A model generated the notes under the pieces. The model was not told the DNA's origin. It searched no databases and saw nothing but the letters and a program-made list of their open reading frames with translations. A DNA stretch of 64,000 nucleotides from contig JBCDCH010000012.1 in NCBI GenBank assembly GCA_039182125.1, forward strand, positions 1-64,000. Reading direction: 5' to 3'. This document shows, piece by piece, positions 1-7,149 of the stretch (its first letter is position 1; every line of letters starts with the position of its first letter). Both the position numbers and the translations under genes were made by a program. The stretch is from Planctomycetota bacterium (GTDB lineage Bacteria; Planctomycetota; Phycisphaerae; Tepidisphaerales; Tepidisphaeraceae).

Positions 1-246
1 GGACTCGACGGCTCGTCTTACGGCGGTCTGAGCAACGCACTCGATGAAGGGTTAACGTTGTACTCCTACGACCAACGCGGCCACGGCGCGGCCGCGGATC
101 AGCCGCCGCGCGACGTCGACCCATTGCTCGAAGTCGCGCGGCGGCTGATCCGCGGCCGCGCCGTGGCCGCGTTGGTCGTAGGAGTACAACGTTAACCCTT
201 CATCGAGTGCGTTGCTCAGACCGCCGTAAGACGAGCCGTCGAGTCC
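1..246. repeat. Fold-back inverted repeat at the window edge (114-bp arms)
   Basis: Bases 1-114 are the exact reverse complement of 133-246 as far as I can read, with an 18-base spacer (115-132). Both arms carry the same piece of an alpha/beta hydrolase gene, so one arm is a mirror copy of real coding sequence. Such hairpins at a contig tip are typical of assembly or amplification chimeras. A genuine genomic palindrome this long would be unstable. I treat the sequence left of about position 132 as unreliable. Confidence 0.93.
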
Positions 247-366
247 AAGCATGTGCAAACCCAGCACGCTCGTGGCTGCGTCTGGCGAGCCGAAGCGCCG
301 CCAACGGGTTCGCAGCGCCTCCCCGTCGCCGGCAAGCTCGATCGGTGTGGTGACACGCTCGGTCAA
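52..366 (-). CDS. Alpha/beta hydrolase fragment, cut off by the fold-back
   Basis: The frame starts four bases inside the end of the CoA-transferase gene (ATGA overlap), so it is the last member of that operon. The first ~84 residues look like the N-terminus of an alpha/beta-fold hydrolase: a GLHMLGLDGSSYGGL segment that fits the region after the first core strand and oxyanion loop, followed by LYSYDQRGHG, the usual DxRGHG turn. The last ~20 residues are the reverse-complement mirror of the gene itself and are not real protein. The catalytic Ser, Asp and His, which lie further downstream in this family, are therefore absent here. The true gene continues beyond the window. The substrate is unknown; in this setting it may be an ester or thioester made by the acyl-CoA genes upstream. 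Confidence 0.6.
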   Translation of the reverse strand: MTERVTTPIELAGDGEALRTRWRRFGSPDAATSVLGLHMLGLDGSSYGGLSNALDEGLTLYSYDQRGHGAAADQPPRDFEQWVDVARRLIRGRAVAALVVGVQR

Positions 367-1577
367 GCCTTGCCCCCGATGGCTTCGCTCGCCGGCAATG
401 CGTTGAAGTCCGCGTCGTCGCCGAGCCAGTCATGGGCGACCGACGTCGCGTCGGCACCGAGCGCGGGTGGTGCCGTGGGCGCGATCGGCTCTTCGCCCGC
501 GAAGTGAATCGGGTTGCCGACCACCTCGACGTCCCGATGGTCGTTGGGCAACGTCTGGACCATCTCGCGGCCGGATGTCCGGGCACCGTCGAGCGCTTCG
601 GGGACGGAGCGGATCAGCGCGGCTGGCACGCCCGCCTCGACCAGCGCATCGACCCACTCGGCGGCAGTCCGCTCTTTGAACGCCGGCTCGAGCAATCCCC
701 ACAACGCTTCGCGGTTGGCGTGGCGGGCTTTGCCGTCGGCGAACCGTTCGTCGGCGACCCACTCCGCGTGGCCGAGCACGCTGCAAAGGCCTTGCCACAT
801 TTTCTCGGTGTTGGCGGTGACGACGAACTCGCGCCCGTCGCCGCCCATGAACGAGCGGTACGTCGGGATCGAGTCGTGTCCGGCACCCTGGCGCTGAGGC
901 GTCACGCCGCCGATGAGGGCGTAGGCACTTTGATACGAGAGCATCGCGAGCTGGCAGTCCAACATCGCGACATCAATCCACCGACCTTGACCCGTGCGCT
1001 CCCGATCGGCGAGGGCGGCGTTGATCGCGATCGTCGCGTAGAGCCCGGCCACCGTGTCACCCGCCGGGATGCCCAGCCGCGCGGCGGGGCGCCCCGGCTC
1101 ACCCGTGAGACTCATCACGCCGCTCATCGCCTGAACGATCATGTCGTACGCCGGCCGATCTCGCAGCGAGCCGTCTTGGCCAAAGCCGCTGATGGAGGCC
1201 CAGATCAGCCGAGGCTGTTCATGCCGCAACGCTTCGACGTCGAGCCCCAGACGCTTGAGCACGCCGGGCCGGTAGTTCTCGACAACGACGTCCGCATTGA
1301 GGATCAACTTTCGCACGAACGCCAAGCCATCGGCGTCCTTGAGGTTCACCGCGACCGACCGTTTGTTGCGGTTGTTCGCAATGAAGTACGCACTGTCGTC
1401 ACCGACGAAGTGGGGCGGGATGTGTCGACTGCTGTCGCCCGACGGGGACTCGACCTTGACCACGTCCGCGCCGAGATCGCCGAGAATTTGCGTGCAAAAC
1501 GGGCCGGACAGAAACGTCGTGAGATCGAGAACGCGATAGCCGGCCAGTGGCGATGATGGGCGAGGCGTGTTGGGCAT
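363..1577 (-). CDS. Class III CoA-transferase (CaiB/BaiF family)
   Basis: A 404-residue protein, the usual length for family III CoA-transferases, which move CoA from one acyl-CoA to another acid through an aspartyl-CoA intermediate in the cytoplasm. It opens with the family's YRVLDLTTFLSGPFCTQILGDLGADVVKV-type segment. Other hallmarks are NKRSVAVNLK (~71-80), a PAYDMIVQAMSG segment (~142-153) and IDVAMLDCQL (~201-210), where Asp207 aligns with the catalytic Asp of formyl-CoA transferase. The start is the ATG at 1577, 18 bases after the IclR gene ends. The genes for a thiolase and an OB-fold partner upstream suggest it activates the acid that this operon degrades. The exact acid cannot be told from sequence alone. 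Confidence 0.88.
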   Translation of the reverse strand: MPNTPRPSSPLAGYRVLDLTTFLSGPFCTQILGDLGADVVKVESPSGDSSRHIPPHFVGDDSAYFIANNRNKRSVAVNLKDADGLAFVRKLILNADVVVENYRPGVLKRLGLDVEALRHEQPRLIWASISGFGQDGSLRDRPAYDMIVQAMSGVMSLTGEPGRPAARLGIPAGDTVAGLYATIAINAALADRERTGQGRWIDVAMLDCQLAMLSYQSAYALIGGVTPQRQGAGHDSIPTYRSFMGGDGREFVVTANTEKMWQGLCSVLGHAEWVADERFADGKARHANREALWGLLEPAFKERTAAEWVDALVEAGVPAALIRSVPEALDGARTSGREMVQTLPNDHRDVEVVGNPIHFAGEEPIAPTAPPALGADATSVAHDWLGDDADFNALPASEAIGGKA

Positions 1578-1595
1578 GGGGCGTGTCGAGCGGCG

Positions 1596-2390
1596 TTATG
1601 CTGCGCCGCCGAGTTGTTGGGAGATGCGATGGGCGTAACGGGTGACGCGTGCGCCGAGTTCCTGGATGTTGTCCGTTGGCATGCGGTGCTCCGGCATCGT
1701 CAGACAAAGCGAGCCCATGACACCTTGCGATCCGTGAACGGCCGCCGCGATGCCGCACGCGCCGGGCAGTTTCTCGCCGTGGGTGACGGCGAAACCTCGT
1801 TGCAGCACGGCTTCGAGCGTCCGGTCAATTTCGCGGCGTGATGGCAGGGGGGCAGCGCTCGCCGGCGAAGGACACTCCTTACGCAGCACCGCAGCCCGCA
1901 CCGTACTCGGCAGATACGCGAGAATCGCTTGCCCCGACGCACCCCACAGCAGCGACACCGGCGTGTGCATGGCGACCTGATACGTCAAGCTCTGTTGTCC
2001 GTCGGCCCGGGCCTCGAAGCTCATGGCACCGGCGTCGGGTAGGTACAGTCCGAACAGGATCGTCTCGTCGAAATCCGCAGCCGCCTCTTGCGCGACGGAT
2101 GCCGCAAACGAAACCGGGTTCACCCGACCCGTCACCCGAGCCGCAACGCGGTAGAGCTGCGGGCCGACGCCGTATGTCCGTTGTCGTTCGTCGAACGTCG
2201 AAAAGCCTTCGCCGCGCAGCGTGCCGAGCAGACGGTGTGTCGTGGACGGGGAGAGCTCCAGCTTCCGCGCGAGATCACGCACGGACACCGGTTCCTCCGC
2301 GTCCGCGATCGCCGCCAACACACGCAACACGCGGCGTGCCGAACTGGTGCGCGGCTCGGCCGAAGCTGGTTGAGCGGCTACCTCGGTCAC
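1596..2390 (-). CDS. IclR-family transcriptional regulator
   Basis: About 264 residues. An N-terminal winged helix-turn-helix (residues ~20-80, with LARKLELSPSTTHRLLGTL as the recognition region) precedes the IclR effector-binding domain (~90-255), which includes the typical segment around GFAVTHGEKLPGACGIAAAV. I prefer the GTG at 2390 over an upstream ATG at 2420 because it overlaps the thiolase stop as GTGA, the coupling pattern used throughout this window. It lies in the middle of the acyl-CoA operon rather than divergent from it, so it probably autoregulates the whole unit. The ligand is probably an intermediate of the pathway (inference). Confidence 0.85.
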   Translation of the reverse strand: MTEVAAQPASAEPRTSSARRVLRVLAAIADAEEPVSVRDLARKLELSPSTTHRLLGTLRGEGFSTFDERQRTYGVGPQLYRVAARVTGRVNPVSFAASVAQEAAADFDETILFGLYLPDAGAMSFEARADGQQSLTYQVAMHTPVSLLWGASGQAILAYLPSTVRAAVLRKECPSPASAAPLPSRREIDRTLEAVLQRGFAVTHGEKLPGACGIAAAVHGSQGVMGSLCLTMPEHRMPTDNIQELGARVTRYAHRISQQLGGAA

Positions 2391-3547
2391 GCGACCGCCT
2401 CGTAAAGATGGACCGTGCATGCCCCGTGATCCATGCCGGAGATACCGCCGCCGGTGACGTGCGACAAGGCGATGCGTGCGTCCGGAACCTGCCGCTTACC
2501 AGCCCGGCCCGTCAGCTGCCAAAAGACTTCGACCGCTTGCGCCACGCCGGACGCGCCGACGGGATGGCCCTTGGCGAGCAGGCCGCCGCTGGGGTTCACG
2601 ACGACTTTGCCGCCGTAGGTGGTTTGTCCGCTACGGAGCAAGTCGGCCGCGCCACCTCTTTCGCAAAGGCCGAGCGCTTCGTAGTAAATCAGCTCGGCGA
2701 TCGTGAACGCGTCGTGTAGCTCGACCACGTCCAAATCGTCAGGCCCGACGCCGGCAGTTTCGTAGGCCTCACGCGCCGAGTCGTAGGTAATCTCCGGCGT
2801 GAGCATGTCGCGAAAACCGGACGTCGCCTGGCCCGAGTGCAATACCGATGCCGTGATGCGAATCCCGGGTCGACGCCGACGGCGGAAGTACGCCTCGGAC
2901 ACCAGAACGACCGCCGCGGCACCGTCGCCGGTGGGGCAGCATTGGAACAATGTGAGCGGATCCGCGATGGGCCGGGAGGCGAGAACTTCCTCGACGGTGG
3001 TGTGGCCCCGCAGTTGGGCGAACGGGTTCTCCGTCCCGTGCCGGCGTGCTTTCACGCTGACTTGTGCCAGAATCTCGGGCTGTTCGTTTCGTTCGTGCAG
3101 AAACCGCCGCGCTCGCATGGCGTATAGTGCGGGCATCACCATGCCACGGGCAACCTCGGGGTCTTCTTCGACAAGTGGCAACGTGCCTTTGCCGAACTGC
3201 GTGAGTTTGTCGACGCCGATCACGAGTACGACGTCGGCCCGGCCCGCCTGAATGTCTGCGGCCGCGAGGTGCAACGCCGTCGCGCCACCCGAGCAGGCGT
3301 TGTCGACATTGATCATCGGAATGGTGCCGAGTCCCACGGCTTTGCCGATGCGCTGTGCGGTGAGCATGCCGCCAAACGAGTGGCCGCAGTAAACACGCTG
3401 CACTTCCGGGACCTCGATATCCGATGACGCCAACGCTTCGCGTACTGCCGGCATCGCCAGGCCGGGATAGCTGGACTGAAAGTGCTTGCCCATCGGGATC
3501 ATGCCCGCGCCGATGATGACGGGGCCCGCGTTGCGGTCGGTACTCAT
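2387..3547 (-). CDS. Thiolase-like acyltransferase (SCP-x/lipid-transfer type)
   Basis: A 386-residue thiolase-superfamily protein. The nucleophile is Cys85 in NVDNACSGGATAL, His278 lies in VELHDAFTIAEL and His328 in NPSGGLLAKGHPVGASG. The C-terminal segment reads HVTGGGISGMDHGACTVHL instead of the CxGGGxG of classical acetoacetyl-CoA thiolases, which fits the SCP-x/lipid-transfer subgroup that works with OB-fold (DUF35) partners. The start is the ATG at 3547, which overlaps the end of the OB-fold gene by ATGA; an in-frame start further upstream would run deep into that gene. It probably cleaves a 3-ketoacyl-CoA with free CoA in the cytoplasm. Chain length and substrate are unknown. Confidence 0.87.
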   Translation of the reverse strand: MSTDRNAGPVIIGAGMIPMGKHFQSSYPGLAMPAVREALASSDIEVPEVQRVYCGHSFGGMLTAQRIGKAVGLGTIPMINVDNACSGGATALHLAAADIQAGRADVVLVIGVDKLTQFGKGTLPLVEEDPEVARGMVMPALYAMRARRFLHERNEQPEILAQVSVKARRHGTENPFAQLRGHTTVEEVLASRPIADPLTLFQCCPTGDGAAAVVLVSEAYFRRRRRPGIRITASVLHSGQATSGFRDMLTPEITYDSAREAYETAGVGPDDLDVVELHDAFTIAELIYYEALGLCERGGAADLLRSGQTTYGGKVVVNPSGGLLAKGHPVGASGVAQAVEVFWQLTGRAGKRQVPDARIALSHVTGGGISGMDHGACTVHLYEAVA

Positions 3548-3951
3548 GATGCCACCTCCGGCTCGACCCACCACTGTCCATCGCCGCACCGGAGCACGAC
3601 CTTGGTGTCGCAAGCAAGCTCGGCCCCTTCGTCATGCTTCACGACCGCCAGCACACGGAGTCCGCCCGGAAAGTCGACGTAGCCGAGTGTGTACGGCACG
3701 GGCCTCGTCGAAGACACGTGGATCGTCGAAAAGGAGTACAGCGTGCCAGTAGGTCCAACGCGAATTTCGCTTGTGGCGTCATCCCGATCGGCAGGGGGCG
3801 GGACTGGGAATGTCCACGCGCCGGTTTGGACTGACTGGCCGGCCAGCAGCAGAACATCACCGCCGTCTTCGACAAACTCGAGTGGCCTTTCAGGGGCCAG
3901 GTCGGGCAGCGGTTGCAGTTCAGTGTGGTGCGATGGTGGGTCGTCACTCAT
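3544..3951 (-). CDS. OB-fold (DUF35) acyl-CoA-associated protein lacking the zinc ribbon
   Basis: A 135-residue protein from the ATG at 3951. The C-terminal half (TLYSFSTIHVSS... YTLGYVDFPGGLRVLAVVKHDEG) has the strand pattern of the DUF35 OB-fold domain, which typically pairs with SCP-x thiolases or thiolase-like subunits of steroid hydratases. The N-terminal rubredoxin-like zinc ribbon that normally carries two CxxC pairs is replaced by GQSVQTGAWTFPVPPPADR, with no cysteine. Its position directly before the thiolase, with an ATGA overlap, supports a heteromeric complex. It is probably a non-catalytic or substrate-positioning subunit. It is the first gene of the minus-strand operon. Confidence 0.72.
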   Translation of the reverse strand: MSDDPPSHHTELQPLPDLAPERPLEFVEDGGDVLLLAGQSVQTGAWTFPVPPPADRDDATSEIRVGPTGTLYSFSTIHVSSTRPVPYTLGYVDFPGGLRVLAVVKHDEGAELACDTKVVLRCGDGQWWVEPEVAS

Positions 3952-4062
3952 TTGGTGTTGTTCCGTTCTTCGGGACAGCATTTCATTATATGGCACAGCA
4001 TGATGGCGAACAACGGCTGCCGTCCTGATCGGCATCATTTCAGCATCGAGTGGCAAAACAGC

Positions 4063-4090
4063 TTGACGCATTTTCGCCCTCCTGTAAGAT
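4063..4090 (+). promoter_or_regulatory. Sigma-70-type promoter of the first LacI operon
   Basis: TTGACG (4063-4068) and TAAGAT (4085-4090) are separated by 16 bases and lie about 48 bases before the LacI start codon at 4138. Transcription would begin near 4097. The surrounding ~60 bases are clearly more AT-rich than the flanking genes. I could not identify a convincing palindromic operator beside it. Confidence 0.55.
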
Positions 4091-4137
4091 ACATTGCTGT
4101 TTCATGGATTTTACACGCATTCTTGCATGGTCTTTAC

Positions 4138-5292
4138 ATGGCACGATGCTCGATACAAAACGTTGCGGACGCTGCCGGCGTGTCGACCGCCACGGTGTCG
4201 CGTGCTTTGAACGATTCGCCATCCGTCTCGCCCGAAACCATGCAACTCGTGCGATCGACGGCGAGTCGTTTGGGGTACAAGCGTCAACGCAGTCTTCAAC
4301 CCAGATCTGGCAGGAAGTCCCGGCAGGCGGCTCGAGGTATCTGCCTCGTGGCGGTTTCGGACCCGGGGGTCAACATATTCAAACTGCCGGTCATTCCCGA
4401 TCTGTTGGCGGGAATCGAGGAAGAGGCGGAGCGTCAGTCGTTGCCGTTGATGATCGCGGCGGTCTCTGGCGACGAAGTCCCACAGATCATGAGCGATCGT
4501 CGGGTGGTCGGTTGCCTCTATCTCGACGCAACCGCCAAGCAGCACAAAGCCTCTCCCGCGCTTGTCGAAGCGCTAAAGGCTCAAGAAGGTGTTTGGCTCA
4601 TGCGCCAGGGGTCGTCATTGAACCTGCCTTTCGATCGGGTTCTCTATGACAACCAGGCGGTAGGCGTACTGGCGGCCAATCACCTGATAGAGCGTGGCCA
4701 CCGCGAGATCGCGATCGTTGACCTTCAGCCCGAACACCCCGCACACGAAGCACGTCTGGCTAGTTTTGTCGCCGCCGTGCGGAATGCCGGCGGTCGGGTG
4801 ACGACTTACGGTCCCGCGGGCCAGAACACCGAAAACCGTTTGACGTTTGCCGCGGTCGATTCGGCACTGGACGCCCTGCAGGCGGCTGACCCGCAGCCGA
4901 CAGCTGTCTTCGCGCCGCGAGACCAACTGGCGCAGTTGACGGCGACGCGGCTTGAGCGTCGAGGAGTGCAGATCGGCGTGGACGTCGATTTCGTCTCGTG
5001 CGATTGCAGCCCGGATCTGGCGGACTGGCTGGGGGTTGGTCCGCCTTCGGTCTCCATCCACCTGCGTGAGGTGGGGCGGGTCGGCGTGAGACGATTGGTC
5101 GAGCGGCTGGCCGAACCGGGGCGTCCCCGTGTTCATTCCATGGTCGCTCCGTCACTGGTGATTCCGGAGGATTGGCCCGTATGGGCCAACGGACGGCCGG
5201 TGACTCACGATGCCGGCAGTGTTGCCGGTCGTTCGACATCTTCGGCGGCTACACACGTGGATCGCCCCCTTTCATCTTCCCGAGGAGAATAA
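4138..5292 (+). CDS. LacI-family transcriptional regulator (sugar operon 1)
   Basis: A 384-residue LacI-type repressor. Residues ~4-24 (SIQNVADAAGVSTATVSRAL) form the helix-turn-helix, then the hinge helix, then a periplasmic-binding-protein-like sensor domain from ~70 onward. The ATG at 4138 begins three residues before the helix-turn-helix and follows a good promoter, so the longer in-frame extension from 3913 is rejected. Its stop codon is one base before the GTG of the PEP-CTERM gene, so it leads the operon 4138-12367 and probably controls it in response to an oligosaccharide. The C-terminal tail after ~355 is low-complexity and may be disordered. Confidence 0.9.
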   Translation: MARCSIQNVADAAGVSTATVSRALNDSPSVSPETMQLVRSTASRLGYKRQRSLQPRSGRKSRQAARGICLVAVSDPGVNIFKLPVIPDLLAGIEEEAERQSLPLMIAAVSGDEVPQIMSDRRVVGCLYLDATAKQHKASPALVEALKAQEGVWLMRQGSSLNLPFDRVLYDNQAVGVLAANHLIERGHREIAIVDLQPEHPAHEARLASFVAAVRNAGGRVTTYGPAGQNTENRLTFAAVDSALDALQAADPQPTAVFAPRDQLAQLTATRLERRGVQIGVDVDFVSCDCSPDLADWLGVGPPSVSIHLREVGRVGVRRLVERLAEPGRPRVHSMVAPSLVIPEDWPVWANGRPVTHDAGSVAGRSTSSAATHVDRPLSSSRGE

Positions 5293-5293
5293 C

Positions 5294-6169
5294 GTGCACA
5301 AAACCACCATCACCCTCGCCGCCTTGGCGACCGCGTTCTGTGGCTATGCCCAGGCCGCCGTTGTGACCGACAACCTCGTCGACAACTTCCCGAACGCGAA
5401 CATTGTCGCATCCGGTAACTGGGCTTCCTCGACGAATGGCAGCCAGTTTGACGTGTCAGGCGACAATGACGCGGTGTTCCTCGGCGCGACCGGCTCGTCC
5501 ACCACGCTGACGCAAGCCTACACCTTCGGCAGCGGCACCGGGAACAACGGCGTCGAAGCGACGGTCGCCCGCGGCGGCGGCACGCAGCCAAGCTTCAGCA
5601 GCGTCACCGGTCTCGACGTCAGCGTCGAACTGTGGGCGCGCCCCACCGACCTGTTGGGCGCGGAGACGCTCTTCGAGTCAGGCGGCAGCGGCGCCGGCTA
5701 CACGATCGCGCTCAACGGCAGCACCCTTGTCGCCTTCGCGAAAGAGGGCAGCGCGGCCGAACCCCAGACGATCCTCAAGACCACACTGTCGGCACCAATG
5801 ATCAACGACTTCGTGCAAATCGTCTTCACGTCTTCGGGAACCGGCACGGCTGACCTGTACGTAAACGGCCAGTCCGTCGCGACCGACGTCACGGCCGCCT
5901 CGAGCATTTTCGGTACGGATCGCGCGACGCTCGGCGGTGCCCGTAATCCGGGCGGCGGCGGTGCCGGTGCGGACTTGGACGTCGCCACGACGACCTACAA
6001 CAACAGCCAGTTCTTCGGGGAAATTGGTTTGTTCCGGTTCTACGACGATGTGCTCACGGCCGCCGAAGTCGCCGACAACTACGCGGCGGTCGCCGCGATC
6101 CCTGAGCCGACTTCGGTTGCGGCCGTGGGTCTGCTGGGGCTCCAACTCCTGCGTCGCCGGCGAGTCTGA
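5294..6169 (+). CDS. PEP-CTERM exported protein with LamG/concanavalin-like fold
   Basis: A 291-residue secreted protein. It starts at a GTG (5294) with an AGGAG-like ribosome site, has a signal peptide (TTITLAALATAFCGYAQA) and ends in a PEP-CTERM tail: IPEPTSVAAVGLLGL, a short hydrophobic stretch, then an arginine cluster. That tail marks substrates of exosortase, which anchors or processes them at the cell surface. The middle (SVELWARPTDL, YTIALNGSTLVAF, ADLYVNGQSVATDV, IGLFRFYDDVLTAAEVADNY) is a LamG/jelly-roll domain, a fold common in carbohydrate binding. It probably binds glycan at the surface. It is the second gene of a module repeated at 58359-61221. Exosortase itself is not in this window. 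Confidence 0.88.
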   Translation: MHKTTITLAALATAFCGYAQAAVVTDNLVDNFPNANIVASGNWASSTNGSQFDVSGDNDAVFLGATGSSTTLTQAYTFGSGTGNNGVEATVARGGGTQPSFSSVTGLDVSVELWARPTDLLGAETLFESGGSGAGYTIALNGSTLVAFAKEGSAAEPQTILKTTLSAPMINDFVQIVFTSSGTGTADLYVNGQSVATDVTAASSIFGTDRATLGGARNPGGGGAGADLDVATTTYNNSQFFGEIGLFRFYDDVLTAAEVADNYAAVAAIPEPTSVAAVGLLGLQLLRRRRV

Positions 6170-6213
6170 AACCTCGGCTCGCGTCGATTTCAGAGGCAGC
6201 CGATTCCTTCTGT

Positions 6214-6251
6214 CGTGCCTCGACCGGCGCGGCAGAGCTTTGCGAGGCACG
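6214..6251 (+). promoter_or_regulatory. Intercistronic hairpin between PEP-CTERM and pseudopilin genes
   Basis: CGTGCCTCG (6214-6222) pairs perfectly with CGAGGCACG (6243-6251), giving a 9-bp stem with a 20-base loop in the 149-base gap between the two genes. No run of T follows, so it is unlikely to be a simple intrinsic terminator. A transcript-stabilising or attenuating role is plausible. A comparable hairpin is found at the same place in the second module (60269-60294). Confidence 0.5.
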
Positions 6252-6318
6252 CGAAGGAACCACTACGCCGTCACGATCTACCCGCCGCCATTCGATGGCT
6301 CTGCTTGAGGAGGCACCC

Positions 6319-7098
6319 ATGTTTCACTCTGATGACCGATCCGCTCTGACCCGGGGGTTCACACTCGTGGAACTCCTCGTGGTGATTGGGATCATCGCGC
6401 TGCTGATCAGCATCCTGTTGCCATCGCTGAGTCGGGCGCGCGGCAGTGCCATGAAGGCCGTGTGTGCCAGCAACCAACGGCAGCTTGGCATTGCGATCAC
6501 CCAGTACAGCCTTGAAAACATTCAGTTCATTCCCCCACTTTCGTGGCAGGAAAACGCACTGGGCGATCCGCGAATGCGTTACCCGTACGACGCCTATTTG
6601 GCTTTCGAGAGGAACCCATCCGACGGTTCCCCAGCGCTGATGTACGGACAAGGCGAGCTGCACCAAGCCGGCCTCATCGACGCGCCCGAGATTTTCTATT
6701 GCCCCAGCATGGTCGATGACGGCCATCGTTTCGAGAAGTTCGAGCAGGTGTGGCCGGTCGCGTTCGACTCCAACTGTCTCGGCCCGGACGGTACTCAGTT
6801 CGCCGATATTCGCACCGGCTATCAGTACCTGCCACCGCACGAGGTGACGGCCGACAAGAAGTTCATGCTGCAGAAGAAGCTGCGTATGAGCCTGCTTCCG
6901 TCGGACGGTTTGATGCTTCACGACATCACGCACAAGCTCGACAACGCCGGCCACGAAAATGTCTGGAACCGCCTTTGGGCCGACGGCAGTGTCTTGGCGA
7001 AACAAAGCGACGACATCGAAGAACTGATCGAAACGACCAGGCCGATCGACGACGTCACGCTCTACGAGCCCATCCGCGCCATGCTTACGGAGCGGTAA
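6319..7098 (+). CDS. Pseudopilin-like protein with prepilin N-terminus (DUF1559-like)
   Basis: A 259-residue protein. After a short charged leader the sequence [14 protein letters not shown] (~14-27) is a type IV prepilin cleavage site with the conserved Glu at +5 and a hydrophobic helix. The remainder is the globular domain typical of planctomycete prepilin-like proteins. Near the C-terminus NRLWADGSVL stands where relatives have the DGH motif; here His is replaced by Ser. The ATG at 6319 has AGGAGG seven bases upstream, so the ATG at 6295 is rejected. It is presumably cleaved by a prepilin peptidase and assembled with a type II secretion or pilus system. It is the third gene of the LacI/PEP-CTERM/pseudopilin module. 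Confidence 0.88.
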   Translation: MFHSDDRSALTRGFTLVELLVVIGIIALLISILLPSLSRARGSAMKAVCASNQRQLGIAITQYSLENIQFIPPLSWQENALGDPRMRYPYDAYLAFERNPSDGSPALMYGQGELHQAGLIDAPEIFYCPSMVDDGHRFEKFEQVWPVAFDSNCLGPDGTQFADIRTGYQYLPPHEVTADKKFMLQKKLRMSLLPSDGLMLHDITHKLDNAGHENVWNRLWADGSVLAKQSDDIEELIETTRPIDDVTLYEPIRAMLTER

Positions 7099-7149
7099 CG
7101 ACGTTGCCACTGCGCCTTGAAATTTCGCCCGACTCGTTCCAGGACACCC

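Noticed and set aside
3913-4137. N-terminal extension of the first LacI regulator
   Set aside because: The extension spans the promoter and has no LacI homology; the helix-turn-helix starts right after the ATG at 4138.
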